Source: Chryseobacterium pennae (lineage in GTDB: Bacteria > Bacteroidota > Bacteroidia > Flavobacteriales > Weeksellaceae). Taken from it: a stretch of DNA of 64,000 nt. How positions within the stretch are numbered: the first letter of the stretch is position 1; each line of letters starts with the position of its first letter. The stretch is from positions 1 through 64,000 of the forward strand of contig NZ_QNVT01000032.1 of NCBI RefSeq assembly GCF_003385515.1, in the 5' to 3' direction. A program made the position numbers and the translations under genes. Below the pieces are notes generated by a model. That model searched no databases and was not told the origin of the DNA. It was given only the letters and a program-made list of their open reading frames with translations. Below are positions 24,163-33,198 of the stretch, one piece after another.

Positions 24163-24513
24163 TCAATCCAACTCGGCTCTTGAAAATAGATCTCTTATTA
24201 AGGCTTCATCTTCGCAGGCTTTTTTAAAATCCAGAATAAAGTCCTTCAAATTATCCCCTTCAGAAGAATAGGCGCAAAACATCCCTCCTTCCGGATCAAA
24301 CCGTATACTTTTGCTTAGATCCGGTCTTTTCTCAGTAAGAAAAATCTGAGCTAAAGATCCCCAGTCGTAACCGTTTCCTTCAAAACCTTCGTCTGCCCTG
24401 GCGGCAAAGACTTCCTGTTTATAACTTCCTGCTTCCAGACAAACTGAAAAGCTGTTATCATGTTCTACCCAGAAAAAAGGTTTAATTGTTTCTTTAAAAT
24501 GATTAATGTCCAT
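24163..24513 (-). CDS. Imm51 family immunity protein
   Basis: The sequence has the Imm51 pattern: FFWVEHDNSFSVCLEAGSYK, VFAARADEGFEGNGYDWGSLA, SIRFDPEGGMFCAYSSEGDN, and the closing FKKACEDEALIRDLFSRAELD minus its last residue. The GNGYDWgSLA and DPE.gMFcAYS phrases are the core. The start is taken at ATG 24513 (MDINHFKETI), which gives the usual length of about 115 residues; an upstream ATG at 24597 would add 28 basic residues foreign to the family. No cognate toxin is present nearby, so it is an orphan that may protect against a toxin from a related strain. Confidence 0.82.
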   Translation of the reverse strand: MDINHFKETIKPFFWVEHDNSFSVCLEAGSYKQEVFAARADEGFEGNGYDWGSLAQIFLTEKRPDLSKSIRFDPEGGMFCAYSSEGDNLKDFILDFKKACEDEALIRDLFSRAELD

Positions 24514-24597
24514 ATTGTTCAAGTTCGTTAATTTCCTTCCGGTACCGTAATCCTTATAATAATTTAATATGTTATTTCTGCTCTTTTTTAGCATCAC

Positions 24598-25323
24598 AGA
24601 ATACCTCCGAAACCTGAAGCTTCAGAAATAATTTGATATTAATAAGTCAAAAAAGAGTAATAGTCAGCAGATAAGAATAGTATTCCGGTAAAAACGGTGA
24701 TATTCGCCATCATGATACCGTTCAAAATTGTATAATTTGTTAACTGCTGTGGATCAGAAAATGCTTTAACCGCTTTTGTTCTTTTCCTTATTTGAATGTT
24801 AAGATTCCTCTCTGGCTGTCATCATAATCGTAAATTTTAATCGTTAATAATATTTTGTTATTGAGTGATGGTAAAACAAATATAAAACGCTTATTTATAT
24901 TCAAAAAATTTTAAGCCCTTAATCTGAAAATTTGTAGTAGTTCTACGACTTTTTAACAATAATTCCATTATTATGGATATAAAAAAAACCGGTAACATAC
25001 TCTTTCTTAAAACAATACTTACAGCATAAAAAATTTATAAAAAACACTTTTTTTACACTAATAAGAGAAATAATAAACCTTTTTATCGTTATTGAAAAAA
25101 AATAACCACAATTATTAACTGCAATACTTACTGAAAACTGTAACGTGGAGTTTACCAAAAACAAAAAATACTCTTCCAGCCTTCCTTTATAAGGATCATC
25201 ACAATGGTATAAAAAAACAACATCCCCATAATTTTTCCGGGTTCTGTCACTCATTTTTTTGTAATTTAACCCAGATTTTAATCCATATAGCTTTCCCTGA
25301 AGCTTTTACAGCTATATTTATCC
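24598..25323. other. intergenic region with no supported gene
   Basis: AT-rich. A leftward 103-residue frame at 24943-25254 begins with a protein-like stretch (MSDRTRKNYGDVVFLYHCDD) but soon becomes Phe/Ile/Lys-rich low-complexity and overlaps the palindrome at 24934-24949, so I do not call it. Nothing else recognised. Confidence 0.4.
24934..24949. repeat. palindrome GTAGTAGTTCTACGAC, copy 2
   Basis: One mismatch from a perfect palindrome, followed by TTTTT on the plus strand. Paired with the copy at 23104-23119; the two bracket the unknown gene and the Imm51 gene. Confidence 0.5.
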
Positions 25324-25740
25324 ATGGAAATAATAAAAAAAGACTGTATTACAGAAGAATATTATGATACCGTATCAAAACTTCTTTATCAGCATAATTT
25401 ACACGATACGAAGAACATAGACAGTATTAACGAACCTTTAGAAATTGTCATTTTTAATAATGATCGGATAATAGGAGGTTTATACGGACATTCTATCTGA
25501 GGCACTCTGGAAATTCAGAAGCTGGCGGTTTCTGAAGAATATAAAAACAAAGGGTTGGGAAAACAACTGATGAATGCAGCGACAAAAGAAGCAAAGGCCA
25601 GAAAATGCAGCTATATTGCGTTGAATACTTTTAGTTTCCAGGCACCTGAATTTTATGAGAAACTTGGGTTTGAAAAAATAGGAACTGAGCATGATTTTCC
25701 CAAAGATTTTGAGAAATATTATTACCGGAAAACGTTGTAA
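25324..25740 (+). pseudogene. GNAT acetyltransferase with an in-frame opal codon
   Basis: From ATG 25324 the frame encodes MEIIKKDCITEEYYDTVSKL through IIGGLYGHSI, then TGA at 25498-25500, then GTLEIQKLAVSEEYKNKGLG, the acetyl-CoA binding loop (KNKGLGKQLM), and a complete GNAT tail (FQAPEFYEKLGFEKIGTEHD). The stop replaces the Trp expected in 'HSIWGTLEI'. All else is intact over 138 codons. Substrate unknown. A recent nonsense change is the simplest reading. Confidence 0.8.
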
Positions 25741-25846
25741 GGCCAAAAAGTTGTCATTATCAAACTTCAAAAAATGTAACAAGCTATTATGAATTAAGAC
25801 AGATATAATGAAACTTAGGCTGAAATACTATTTAAATACGTGAACA

Positions 25847-26764
25847 ATGAAGACAGAAAGCGTTTCTATCAGTAACAAAAATTACACTTTATATATTCAA
25901 TATCAGGACCAAGAAAAATTACGCTTGGAATTTAACCGCCTGACTCAAAATGTCTGGGAATTTAATTTTGAAAACTATTATCAGTCAGGATTTTGGGATG
26001 ACAGCTGTATTTTATATTCTTTATTTGACGGTGATACTATTGTTTCCCATACTACGGTAAGCTTATTTGATGGTAATATTAAGGGAAAGTCTAAAAAACT
26101 GGTTCAATTAGGTACCGTAATGACAGATGAAAGCTATCAGAATAGAGGACTGAGCCGTTTTTTAATGGAGAAAATCCTACATGATTTTAAAGGGAAGACA
26201 GATGGAATATTTCTCTTTGCCAATGAAACGGTATTGGATTTTTATCCTAAATTCGGATTTATTCCGGTACCGGAATTTGAAGCCTTCCAGACTTTTGAAA
26301 ATCTTGATTTTTTAAAGAAAACAACAAAGAGAAAGTTGGAACTCGATCAGGAAGCTGATTTAAAATTATTTGAATATCTGGTTGAAAATGCTGTTTCAAA
26401 TACGGCCTTTCCCACAAAAAGTAAGGGTCTTGCTTTCTTCTACTGCTATGCTAACCCGGAAATGGGCTACAAAGATTCTGTTTACCTGATTGAAGAACTT
26501 AACTGTGCGGTTGTGATTGAGATACAGGACAAAACACTGCATATTTTAGAGATTTTCAGCCCCGAAAAAACAAATCTCTCTGAAGTTATCGCAGCGTTTG
26601 ATGATATTCTGCTTGATGAAGTGGTACTGGGCTTTAGTCCGGAGCAAAGGTATTTTCAGTACAGGCCATGGAAAGATGATGATTTACAGCTTTTTGTCAC
26701 GCCGGAATTAAAATCTGTTTTTGAAAAAAATTCTTTGATCATTCCAGTGCTGTCACACACTTAA
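25847..26764 (+). CDS. GNAT family N-acetyltransferase
   Basis: A 305-residue protein. The acetyltransferase domain covers about residues 20-165: VQLGTVMTDESYQNRGLSRF holds the beta4 strand and the pyrophosphate loop (QNRGLSRFL), and LDFYPKFGFIPVPEF the closing 'Y.k.GF' motif. The C-terminal 130 residues (SNTAFPTKSKGLAFFYCY; ALEIFSPEK-like strand ILEIFSPEKTNL) are a second, less clear domain typical of long GNAT proteins of Bacteroidota. It starts 107 nt after the GNAT pseudogene and is 10 nt upstream of the methyltransferase gene, so these two form an operon. Substrate unknown. Confidence 0.82.
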   Translation: MKTESVSISNKNYTLYIQYQDQEKLRLEFNRLTQNVWEFNFENYYQSGFWDDSCILYSLFDGDTIVSHTTVSLFDGNIKGKSKKLVQLGTVMTDESYQNRGLSRFLMEKILHDFKGKTDGIFLFANETVLDFYPKFGFIPVPEFEAFQTFENLDFLKKTTKRKLELDQEADLKLFEYLVENAVSNTAFPTKSKGLAFFYCYANPEMGYKDSVYLIEELNCAVVIEIQDKTLHILEIFSPEKTNLSEVIAAFDDILLDEVVLGFSPEQRYFQYRPWKDDDLQLFVTPELKSVFEKNSLIIPVLSHT

Positions 26765-26774
26765 AAGGAAGATT

Positions 26775-27500
26775 ATGAAGCAGAATATTTATGATGATCC
26801 GGACTTTTTTTCCGGATATAGTGCACTCCGTGATGGAGATAAGGGTTTAAATGAATTACTGGAACAGCCGGTAATGAAAAATTTATTACACCCTGTTCAG
26901 AATAAAACTATTCTGGATATGGGATGTGGACTGGGGCATCAGATCCAGTCTTTATTACAACAAAATCCTAAACAGATAACCGGGCTGGATATTTCACAGA
27001 AAATGCTGCATGAGGCACAAAGCAGAATCTCCTCTCCCAATGTAGACTGGGTACATTCTGCCCTGGAAGATTTTGATTTTGGCAATAATAGATATGATCT
27101 GGTTATAAGTTCCATGACGTTGCATTATATTGAAGATCTGACTATTCTTTTTCAAAAAATATATAATGGTTTAAAGAATAACGGACAATTTTTATTTTCC
27201 ATGGAGCATCCTGTCTGTACTGCAGCACTACGACCATGGAAAGAATGGAATGGTGAAAAATACTGGCTCGTGAATCGCTATACTGAGGAAACCCGGAGAA
27301 AACAGGACTGGTTTGTAAAAAATGTTGAGAAATACCATCATCAATTAAGCACTGTTATCAATGCGGTATTAAAAGCCGGATTTCTTTTAAAAAACGTGGA
27401 AGAACCAAGTCCAGACAAGGAACTGTTACAGCTCCGTCCAGATTTTGAACAGCATATACACCGTCCTCCTGTCATAATTATCAATGCTGAAAAAAATTAA
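26775..27500 (+). CDS. class I SAM-dependent methyltransferase
   Basis: A 241-residue Rossmann-type methyltransferase. Motif I is ILDMGCGLGH (46-55). ITGLDISQKML gives the acidic residue of motif II, and YDLVISSMTLHYIEDL motifs III-IV. The later FSMEHPVCTA stretch is typical of the ubiE/small-molecule methyltransferase group. Cytosolic. Same operon as the upstream GNAT gene (10-nt gap). The acceptor molecule cannot be predicted. Confidence 0.85.
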   Translation: MKQNIYDDPDFFSGYSALRDGDKGLNELLEQPVMKNLLHPVQNKTILDMGCGLGHQIQSLLQQNPKQITGLDISQKMLHEAQSRISSPNVDWVHSALEDFDFGNNRYDLVISSMTLHYIEDLTILFQKIYNGLKNNGQFLFSMEHPVCTAALRPWKEWNGEKYWLVNRYTEETRRKQDWFVKNVEKYHHQLSTVINAVLKAGFLLKNVEEPSPDKELLQLRPDFEQHIHRPPVIIINAEKN

Positions 27501-27514
27501 AATTATATTCATTT

Positions 27515-27560
27515 TGTGACGATAGTCACAGAGCAGTTCGATACTTATCTGCTAATTTTG
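27515..27560 (+). promoter_or_regulatory. Crp-like site and -7 box upstream of the NTF2-like gene
   Basis: TGTGACGATAGTCACA at 27515-27530 is a perfect TGTGA-N6-TCACA dyad. TAATTTTG at 27553-27560 matches the TAnnTTTG -7 box, and the ATG at 27580 follows. The dyad centre would be near -44, a position from which Crp/Fnr proteins activate. A Crp/Fnr-type gene lies at 30292. Confidence 0.5.
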
Positions 27561-27579
27561 TTTTTATAAAACATTCTAA

Positions 27580-27918
27580 ATGAGTAATACAAACCACAAT
27601 ATCGCGGAACAGTTTATCCAATACTTAAATGATGAAAATTTTGAACAGGCAGAAAGCTGTCTTGATGCTGATTTTAAATTTATCGGAGTATTGGGAACAA
27701 GAGAAGGTGCTTCTGTCTACATGCAGGAAATGAAGCAAATGAAACTTAAATACCAGATTATTAAAACCTTTACTTCAGGTGAAGATGTTTGCCTTTGGTA
27801 TACGATTGATATGGGAAACAAAGCTATAGAGGCTTCAGGATGGTATCAGATTATTGATGGAAAGATCCGTTCCTTTAAGGTATTATTTGACCCGAGACCG
27901 CTGCTAAACGATCAGTAA
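27580..27918 (+). CDS. NTF2/SnoaL-like protein
   Basis: A 112-residue cytosolic protein with the single-domain NTF2-like pattern: IAEQFIQYLNDENFEQAESCLDADFKFIG (helical start and first strand), GASVYMQEMKQMKLKYQIIK, and strands EDVCLWYTIDMG, IEASGWYQIIDGKIRSFKVLFDPRP. Related proteins are polyketide cyclase-like isomerases or ligand-binding proteins, so only a fold can be stated. A clear promoter with a Crp-like dyad precedes it. Confidence 0.78.
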   Translation: MSNTNHNIAEQFIQYLNDENFEQAESCLDADFKFIGVLGTREGASVYMQEMKQMKLKYQIIKTFTSGEDVCLWYTIDMGNKAIEASGWYQIIDGKIRSFKVLFDPRPLLNDQ

Positions 27919-28075
27919 CTATTTTTCAAATATCATATAATCCGGCAGCCACTTCTGGGAAATGGCTGCCTTATCTATATTTTCTATCTAATTCATAGAT
28001 GCTTTGCTGTATGAAAACCATGATCTGTACTTATCTTTATGGCAACAGAATAACCTTCGGAAAAAATATGAGAAT

Positions 28076-29026
28076 ATGAAACAGGCTGAGATCAGAGAAC
28101 TACGAAATGAACAGGATTTCAAAGAATTTTATCTGAAGAATGCCCCTGCTACTTTCTGTGAAGAATGTAACAATATTACTTATGTCCACGGAAATGGTTT
28201 TTTGGAAATCGCTAAGCTGGAAGATCTTAAAAAAGGTCAGAAACCTGTAGAAGGCAAACAGACAAGACGAAATTTTTACAGTATTATTCTGCTTACAGAA
28301 GGGGAAATAAAGGAAAGCATTGGCCATAAACTCTACCATTTTCTACCTGGAACCCTCTATTTCATTGGAGAAAATCAGCTTCATGCCATAGAACGCTGGA
28401 GTGATAACATAAAGGGTGTTTTTTGCATGTTTGATGCTGATTATTTTTTGCTTTGTATTAAACATCAGATCAAACTCAACCAGTTTCCTTTCTTTCAGGC
28501 CAATCAGGAGCCGTTCATCAAACTTTCAGAAAGAGAAATCCTGATGATGGAGCATCTTTTCTGGAAGCTGAACAGTGAAAAATGTCAAAAGACTACTTTT
28601 AATGACGACCTTCTCACCCGTATGTTTCTGAATGTTATCCTTCTGGAGTCTGAACGTATTTACAATAAGCAAGCTTCTGCTGATGCCTTCTCTCTATCCA
28701 GAAAGGACCAGTTGGCTGCACAGTTTCAATTACTGGTGAACCAGCATTTTATGGAGAAAAAACAGGTTGCGGACTACGCGGAGCTCCTGCATATACACCC
28801 TAATCATCTCAATGATGTCATTAAGGAGGTTACCGGATTTCCTGCCAGCCATTTTATTCAGAAACAGCTGATACAGGAAGCCAAATCAAGGCTCATCCAA
28901 ACCAGTGATACAGTTTCTATGATTGCCATGGATCTTAATTTTACAGATGATTCCTATTTTGGACGCTTTTTTAAGAAACAAACCGGTGTCACTCCGCTTC
29001 AATATCGTAAAAACCATAAACATTAA
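28076..29026 (+). CDS. AraC family transcriptional regulator
   Basis: About 316 residues from ATG 28076 (MKQAEIREL); the upstream ATG at 28004 is less likely because it adds 24 unrelated residues. The N-terminal half is a cupin-like sensing domain (RRNFYSIILLTEGEI; LYHFLPGTLYFIGENQLHAIE). The C-terminal 100 residues are the double HTH: ADYAELLHIHPNHLNDVIKE, TGFPASHFIQKQLIQEAKSR, VSMIAMDLNFTDDSYFGRFF, KKQTGVTPLQYRK, the last being the AraC signature. It precedes and may control the GNAT and DUF genes that follow by 11 nt. Confidence 0.87.
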   Translation: MKQAEIRELRNEQDFKEFYLKNAPATFCEECNNITYVHGNGFLEIAKLEDLKKGQKPVEGKQTRRNFYSIILLTEGEIKESIGHKLYHFLPGTLYFIGENQLHAIERWSDNIKGVFCMFDADYFLLCIKHQIKLNQFPFFQANQEPFIKLSEREILMMEHLFWKLNSEKCQKTTFNDDLLTRMFLNVILLESERIYNKQASADAFSLSRKDQLAAQFQLLVNQHFMEKKQVADYAELLHIHPNHLNDVIKEVTGFPASHFIQKQLIQEAKSRLIQTSDTVSMIAMDLNFTDDSYFGRFFKKQTGVTPLQYRKNHKH

Positions 29027-29037
29027 ATAAAAAAAGA

Positions 29038-29778
29038 ATGTACACCACCAAAATCACCTCTCCCATTGTTCAGGAATACTGGAAAGATCAGTTTCAGGGG
29101 GAAGTTCTCTGTGACCATCCCACTTTTACCTTATTCCTCAATGATGATCTTGAAGAAGACAGCCAGATCATGACCCTGGAATTTCCATCCGGAAACAACT
29201 GGGCAATCATCAATTCTAAAGTGGCACAATATTTCAAAAACATCAGTCTTACTACGCTTGATTTTGAAAAGTTTGTGAACATTTTAAAGGATAAACAGAT
29301 TTTTCTCTATGGTGCAGATTATATTTTTTATTTCCCTGAAGAGGAAAAAAGGGCTATTTTAAATCTTCATTCACTGGAAAACACACGCCCTTTAACCGAA
29401 CATGATGCTGAGCTTTTTTCAACTTTTGAATCGTTGTCTACGGAAGAAGATCTGGATGGAGCTTTTGTGGAGCTCGATCATTGGAAAACATTTAGTATCT
29501 TTGAAGAGAATCAGCTGGTTGCTGCAACAAGTATGTACCCCTGGCAGGACACTCAACTTTCGGATATTGGAGTGATTACATTAAATAATTTTCGGGGAAA
29601 AGGCTATGCTCAACAGGCAGTCCGGATGATTTCAAAAGCAGCATTACAAGATGGCTACGAACCCCAATACCGCTGTCAGCTGGACAATACGGCCTCTATT
29701 GCTTTGGCTAAAAAATTAAATCTCAGCTTATTTGCTAAATGGAATTTAATATCACCGGAATCTATAAAAAACCTGTAA
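29038..29778 (+). CDS. GNAT family N-acetyltransferase
   Basis: A 246-residue protein with the acetyl-CoA binding segment in the C-terminal half: SDIGVITLNNFRGKGYAQQA (FRGKGYAQ being the pyrophosphate loop) and RCQLDNTASIALAKKLNLSL, the 'N..S..la.klGf' closing motif with Asn and Ser. The N-terminal 120 residues form a lid-like domain (GNNWAIINSKVAQYF; FLYGADYIFYF) as in FR47-type and long GNAT proteins. 11 nt after the AraC gene and 3 nt before the next gene, so co-transcribed. Substrate unknown. Confidence 0.82.
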   Translation: MYTTKITSPIVQEYWKDQFQGEVLCDHPTFTLFLNDDLEEDSQIMTLEFPSGNNWAIINSKVAQYFKNISLTTLDFEKFVNILKDKQIFLYGADYIFYFPEEEKRAILNLHSLENTRPLTEHDAELFSTFESLSTEEDLDGAFVELDHWKTFSIFEENQLVAATSMYPWQDTQLSDIGVITLNNFRGKGYAQQAVRMISKAALQDGYEPQYRCQLDNTASIALAKKLNLSLFAKWNLISPESIKNL

Positions 29779-29781
29779 CCG

Positions 29782-30261
29782 ATGAAAGACATTAATTTAT
29801 CTGTAAAAAGCTATCAAAAAATAGTTAATGAAGAAGAAATCCCCCAGGTTTATCTGTACCTCCTGCGTTTTATGATGAAGGTGAAAGCTGATTTTTCAAG
29901 GCATTTCAAAGAAAAATTTTCTGTAGGAAATATTTCTCCAGGCTATATGGACTACACTTATTTTCCGTTTTTTGATTCTTCTCTCCGTGACCATAAATTG
30001 CGTTTCGGTATTGTTCTCAATCATAAAAAGATGCAGCTTGAGTTGTGGCTGATGGGACAAAATGCAGAGGTTCAACAGGAATATTGGGAAAAATTAAAAT
30101 CAGCTTCGTGGAATAAACATCTGGTGACAATGCCTCAATATTCTGTATTGGAAACTATTTTTGTAGAAAATCCTGATTTTGAAAATGAGCAGGCTATTCA
30201 GGAAGTCATCAGAAAAAAAACATTGGAAACCGTTCCTGAAATCATGAAACTTCTGTCATAA
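29782..30261 (+). CDS. DUF7000-like protein
   Basis: A 159-residue cytosolic protein. The phrases YLLRFMMKVKADFSRHFKEK, GYMDYTYFPFFDSSLRDHKL, FGIVLNHKKMQLELWLMGQN, and the final VENPDFENEQAIQEVIRK follow a pattern I recall for a family of unknown function (DUF7000), in which the 'GYMDyTYF' and 'ElWL.G.N' segments are conserved. No enzymatic motif. It starts 3 nt after the GNAT stop codon. Confidence 0.65.
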   Translation: MKDINLSVKSYQKIVNEEEIPQVYLYLLRFMMKVKADFSRHFKEKFSVGNISPGYMDYTYFPFFDSSLRDHKLRFGIVLNHKKMQLELWLMGQNAEVQQEYWEKLKSASWNKHLVTMPQYSVLETIFVENPDFENEQAIQEVIRKKTLETVPEIMKLLS

Positions 30262-30291
30262 AAACAATAAGATAAGAACAAAAACTCAGTT

Positions 30292-30858
30292 ATGACAGAA
30301 CACATTGAGAAAATTCAGTTCCTTATTTCCAGGTTTGACAGGGAAACTCTTGAAGCTCTAGAAAAAATAACTGCTAAAGAGCAGTTTAAAAAAGGTGAAA
30401 TCCTGTTACAGCAAGGCAAGGTGTGCAGGAAAAGCTATCTGATCATTGAGGGGGTTGCCCGAAAATTCACTTATTCTGATAAAAAAGAAATTACCACTGA
30501 ATTTTTCTTTAAAAATGATATTGCCATATCCTTTACAAGTTATATCAATCAAAAACCAAGCAGGGAAATTATCGAATGCCTGATTGATACAACCGTAGAA
30601 TCTGTAGATTTTAATGCTTTTGAAACCATCAAGAAGCAATTCCCTCTACTCATGGAATATGATATTCTACTCACAGAACTATATATCCTGTGGCTGGAAG
30701 ACAGGCTTTTTGATTTTCATTCCCTGAATGCTACGGAACGGTATGAACAGCTTATGAAAAAGTCCCCGGAATATTTTCATCATCTGAAGCTTACCCATAT
30801 TGCTTCTTATCTGGGTATTTCTCTGGAAACATTAAGCAGGATAAGGGCAAAAAGGTAA
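30292..30858 (+). CDS. Crp/Fnr family transcriptional regulator
   Basis: A 188-residue regulator. Residues 10-120 are a cyclic-nucleotide-binding-type beta barrel (EQFKKGEILLQQGKVCRKSY, LIIEGVARKFTYSDKKEITT, FFFKNDIAISF). The usual cAMP phosphate-binding Arg-Ser pair is not seen, so cAMP is probably not the ligand. The C-terminal winged helix has LKLTHIASYLGISLETLSRI. The length and the '..TaeErY..lm...P.....' phrase (NATERYEQLMKKSPEYF) are typical of Bacteroidota Crp/Fnr regulators of this short type. It lies 30 nt after the DUF7000-like gene. Confidence 0.87.
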   Translation: MTEHIEKIQFLISRFDRETLEALEKITAKEQFKKGEILLQQGKVCRKSYLIIEGVARKFTYSDKKEITTEFFFKNDIAISFTSYINQKPSREIIECLIDTTVESVDFNAFETIKKQFPLLMEYDILLTELYILWLEDRLFDFHSLNATERYEQLMKKSPEYFHHLKLTHIASYLGISLETLSRIRAKR

Positions 30859-31140
30859 TAAGATGGGAGCTGAAAGTGCTGAGGCTGAACTTTGTTAGAT
30901 AAATCGTAAGGAAAATAAAAATTTTAAACAAGTTAAGATTCATTAAAGATAAATAAAGAAGTTCGCTTTATCAATAATAGCTTTAGCTCTACTCTTAACT
31001 TCCAAGTTTTGCTCCTGATCCAACTCAAAGACCTTAATTACTCCCAACTTCCTGCTTCCGGTCATTCTTGATTTTTTTGACTTTTATCAAAGGAATCCCC
31101 AGCCTTAATTTTGATTTTTGCTGCAAAATTATTCTGCAGT

Positions 31141-32220
31141 ATGAAAAAAAGAATCATCGGATTTGATCTGGCCCGGGCCTACGCTATTTTCGGGATGTTT
31201 ATTGTCAATTTTAATATGGTATTCGGAAATCATCATGATGATTCTCTTTCAGGGAAATTTCTGGTACTTTTCAGCGGGCATTCCAGTACTGTATTTGTGA
31301 TCCTCGCAGGAATGGGTGTTGCTCTGATGACGAACAGAATTCGGGAATATACCCTAGAAGACAGGAAAAGACTCCGTCACATCATTCTTAAAAGAGCCGT
31401 TTTTCTTTTTGTATTCGGAATATTGTTTTGCTGTTGGTGGCCTGCAGATATTCTTCATCTTTATGGCGGCTATATGAGTATTGGTGCATTGCTTGTGTTC
31501 ATGGATAAAAAATATTATCTGGTTACGGCTGCAACGGCCATTATCATATTTCATTTTTTACTGCTTGTCATCCCGTTTGAAACAGGCTGGAATCTGACGA
31601 CCCTTGAATATCCTGATTTCTGGACGTTTTCCGGATTCATCAGAAACACATTCTATAACGGCTGGAATCCTATATTTCCTTGGTTTGCCTATTTTGCGAC
31701 AGGACTTTATCTGGGAAGACTTGACTGGACTTTGAAGAAGACGCAACAAAACGTATTTCTGACAGGTCTTATTCTCTATCTTTTTGTGGAAGGTATCCGC
31801 TATGGTAGTACATTTATGGATCTTAGTGCTGAAACCCGGGAATTTATCTATGCGGATTATATTCCACCCGTATTACCTTTTCTCATGAATACAACTGGTT
31901 TCGGAATGATGCTGATTACAGGATTTATGTTTGTAAGTCAATATATTTCCGAAAAAGCCTGGGCTATAGATCTGGCAAGAACCGGCCAGATGACGCTGAC
32001 TCATTATGTATCTCATCTCAGCATCGGGCTTATTGTATTGTCTTTACTGCAAGGTAGTCATTATTTGGATGTTATGAGCAGGAAAAATACTGTAGAACCA
32101 ATCTATATTTTGCTGTATTCCGGACTATTTTTTATTCTCAGTATGTATTTCAGTAAGCTATGGAGCAAAAAGTTCAAACAGGGTCCACTGGAAATGATGA
32201 TGAGAAGAATAACAGATTAA
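31141..32220 (+). CDS. DUF418 family membrane protein
   Basis: About 359 residues from ATG 31141 (MKKRIIGFDLARAYAIFGMF). Nine to ten hydrophobic segments. The opening 'R..g.DlaRa.Ai.Gmf.vNf' and the C-terminal DUF418 region (LARTGQMTLTHYVSHLSIGL, then WSKKFKQGPLEMMMRRIT) are characteristic. Family members are inner-membrane proteins related to acyltransferase-3 transporters, function mostly unknown. An upstream start at 31111 would add ten residues before the conserved start. No partner genes. Confidence 0.82.
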   Translation: MKKRIIGFDLARAYAIFGMFIVNFNMVFGNHHDDSLSGKFLVLFSGHSSTVFVILAGMGVALMTNRIREYTLEDRKRLRHIILKRAVFLFVFGILFCCWWPADILHLYGGYMSIGALLVFMDKKYYLVTAATAIIIFHFLLLVIPFETGWNLTTLEYPDFWTFSGFIRNTFYNGWNPIFPWFAYFATGLYLGRLDWTLKKTQQNVFLTGLILYLFVEGIRYGSTFMDLSAETREFIYADYIPPVLPFLMNTTGFGMMLITGFMFVSQYISEKAWAIDLARTGQMTLTHYVSHLSIGLIVLSLLQGSHYLDVMSRKNTVEPIYILLYSGLFFILSMYFSKLWSKKFKQGPLEMMMRRITD

Positions 32221-32394
32221 CATAAAGCTCACATTCAAAACACAATACATCCATCGTTTTTAAAAACTATCAGAACTCCCACCCTTCAGTTTCTTTTCTT
32301 TTTAAAATCTTTGATTTGTACCATTTTCACTCTGATTTGTGTCAGCAAAACTCCACCAGGCTACTCTAATTTTGTATCAATAAATTTTAGAACA

Positions 32395-32694
32395 ATGACA
32401 GAGAGAAACCAAAACGTACAGGAAATAGATTCACTAATGCTGTTTCAGTTTTATGCTGAATGGTGTTACCCATGCAAAATGATGATGCCTGTAGTGGATA
32501 CATTAAAAGTGAAACTGGATGAATGGCTGAACGTACAGCAGGTAGATGTGGACGAAAACCAGGAATTAGCAGTTAAATACGGGATCAGATCAGTTCCTAC
32601 ATTTGTGGTGTTAAAAAACAATGTAGAAGTGTGGCGAAGCTCAGGCGTGCTTTCGGAAATGATACTGGAGCAGAAACTGAACAGTTTAAGATAA
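32395..32694 (+). CDS. thioredoxin-family protein
   Basis: A 99-residue thioredoxin fold from ATG 32395 (MTERNQNVQE). The active site is WCYPC (23-27), a variant of WCGPC, in FQFYAEWCYPCKMMMPVVDT. The cis-proline loop is RSVPTFVVLK. There is no signal peptide, so it is cytosolic. A start at 32311 would add 28 residues with no family support. It is followed 12 nt later by the DUF2938 gene. Disulfide reduction of unknown client proteins is expected. Confidence 0.87.
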   Translation: MTERNQNVQEIDSLMLFQFYAEWCYPCKMMMPVVDTLKVKLDEWLNVQQVDVDENQELAVKYGIRSVPTFVVLKNNVEVWRSSGVLSEMILEQKLNSLR

Positions 32695-32706
32695 ATCTGA
32701 AGAACA

Positions 32707-33195
32707 ATGAATGTGTTAATTAATGCGGTGTTACTTGGTGTGGGAGCGACCATCTTTATGGATGTGTACGCTCTTATCATCAAGAAATTCTGGAATATTC
32801 CTTCCCTCGACTACCGTATAGTAGGGCGATGGATCGGGCATTTCAAAAATGGAACATTCAGCCATCCTAATATTATACAGGCCACTCCTATCCCGGGAGA
32901 AAAAGCTCTCGGGTGGCTGGCCCACTACTCCATTGGGATTGCATTTGCCTATATTTTACTTTTACTCTGGGGCCAGGGCTGGCTGGTACATCCTACGGCT
33001 TTTCCTGCTATTTTTATTGGTCTTGCCACAACCTTAGCACCGTGGTTTATGATGCAGCCTGCTTTTGGTTTTGGAATTGCGGCCTCTAAGCTGCCTAATC
33101 CTCATATTGCCAGACTTCGAAGTCTTCAGGCCCATCTTATTTACGGGATTGGTTTATATATGTCTGGAGTATTAATATCAATTTTGTTTAAGTAA
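32707..33195 (+). CDS. DUF2938 membrane protein
   Basis: A 162-residue protein with four hydrophobic segments. The phrases VGATIFMDVYALIIKKFWNI, YRIVGRWIGHFKNGTFSH, GEKALGWLAHYSIGIAFAY and PWFMMQPAFGFGIAASKLPN fit the DUF2938 family of small integral membrane proteins. Function unknown. Lies between a thioredoxin gene and a dihydrofolate-reductase-like gene with gaps of 12 and 3 nt, so all three are one operon. Confidence 0.85.
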   Translation: MNVLINAVLLGVGATIFMDVYALIIKKFWNIPSLDYRIVGRWIGHFKNGTFSHPNIIQATPIPGEKALGWLAHYSIGIAFAYILLLLWGQGWLVHPTAFPAIFIGLATTLAPWFMMQPAFGFGIAASKLPNPHIARLRSLQAHLIYGIGLYMSGVLISILFK

Positions 33196-33198
33196 ATT

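Noticed and set aside
24067..24180. Leftward open stretch (...EPSWIDAHHKVEVVET...) behind the Imm51 gene
   Set aside because: Looks protein-like, but it overlaps the Imm51 end in another frame, lacks a start and is short; could be a toxin scrap but is not supportable.
24943..25254. Leftward 103-residue frame
   Set aside because: Beyond the first 30 residues it is low-complexity Phe/Ile/Lys sequence and it runs into the palindrome at 24934-24949.
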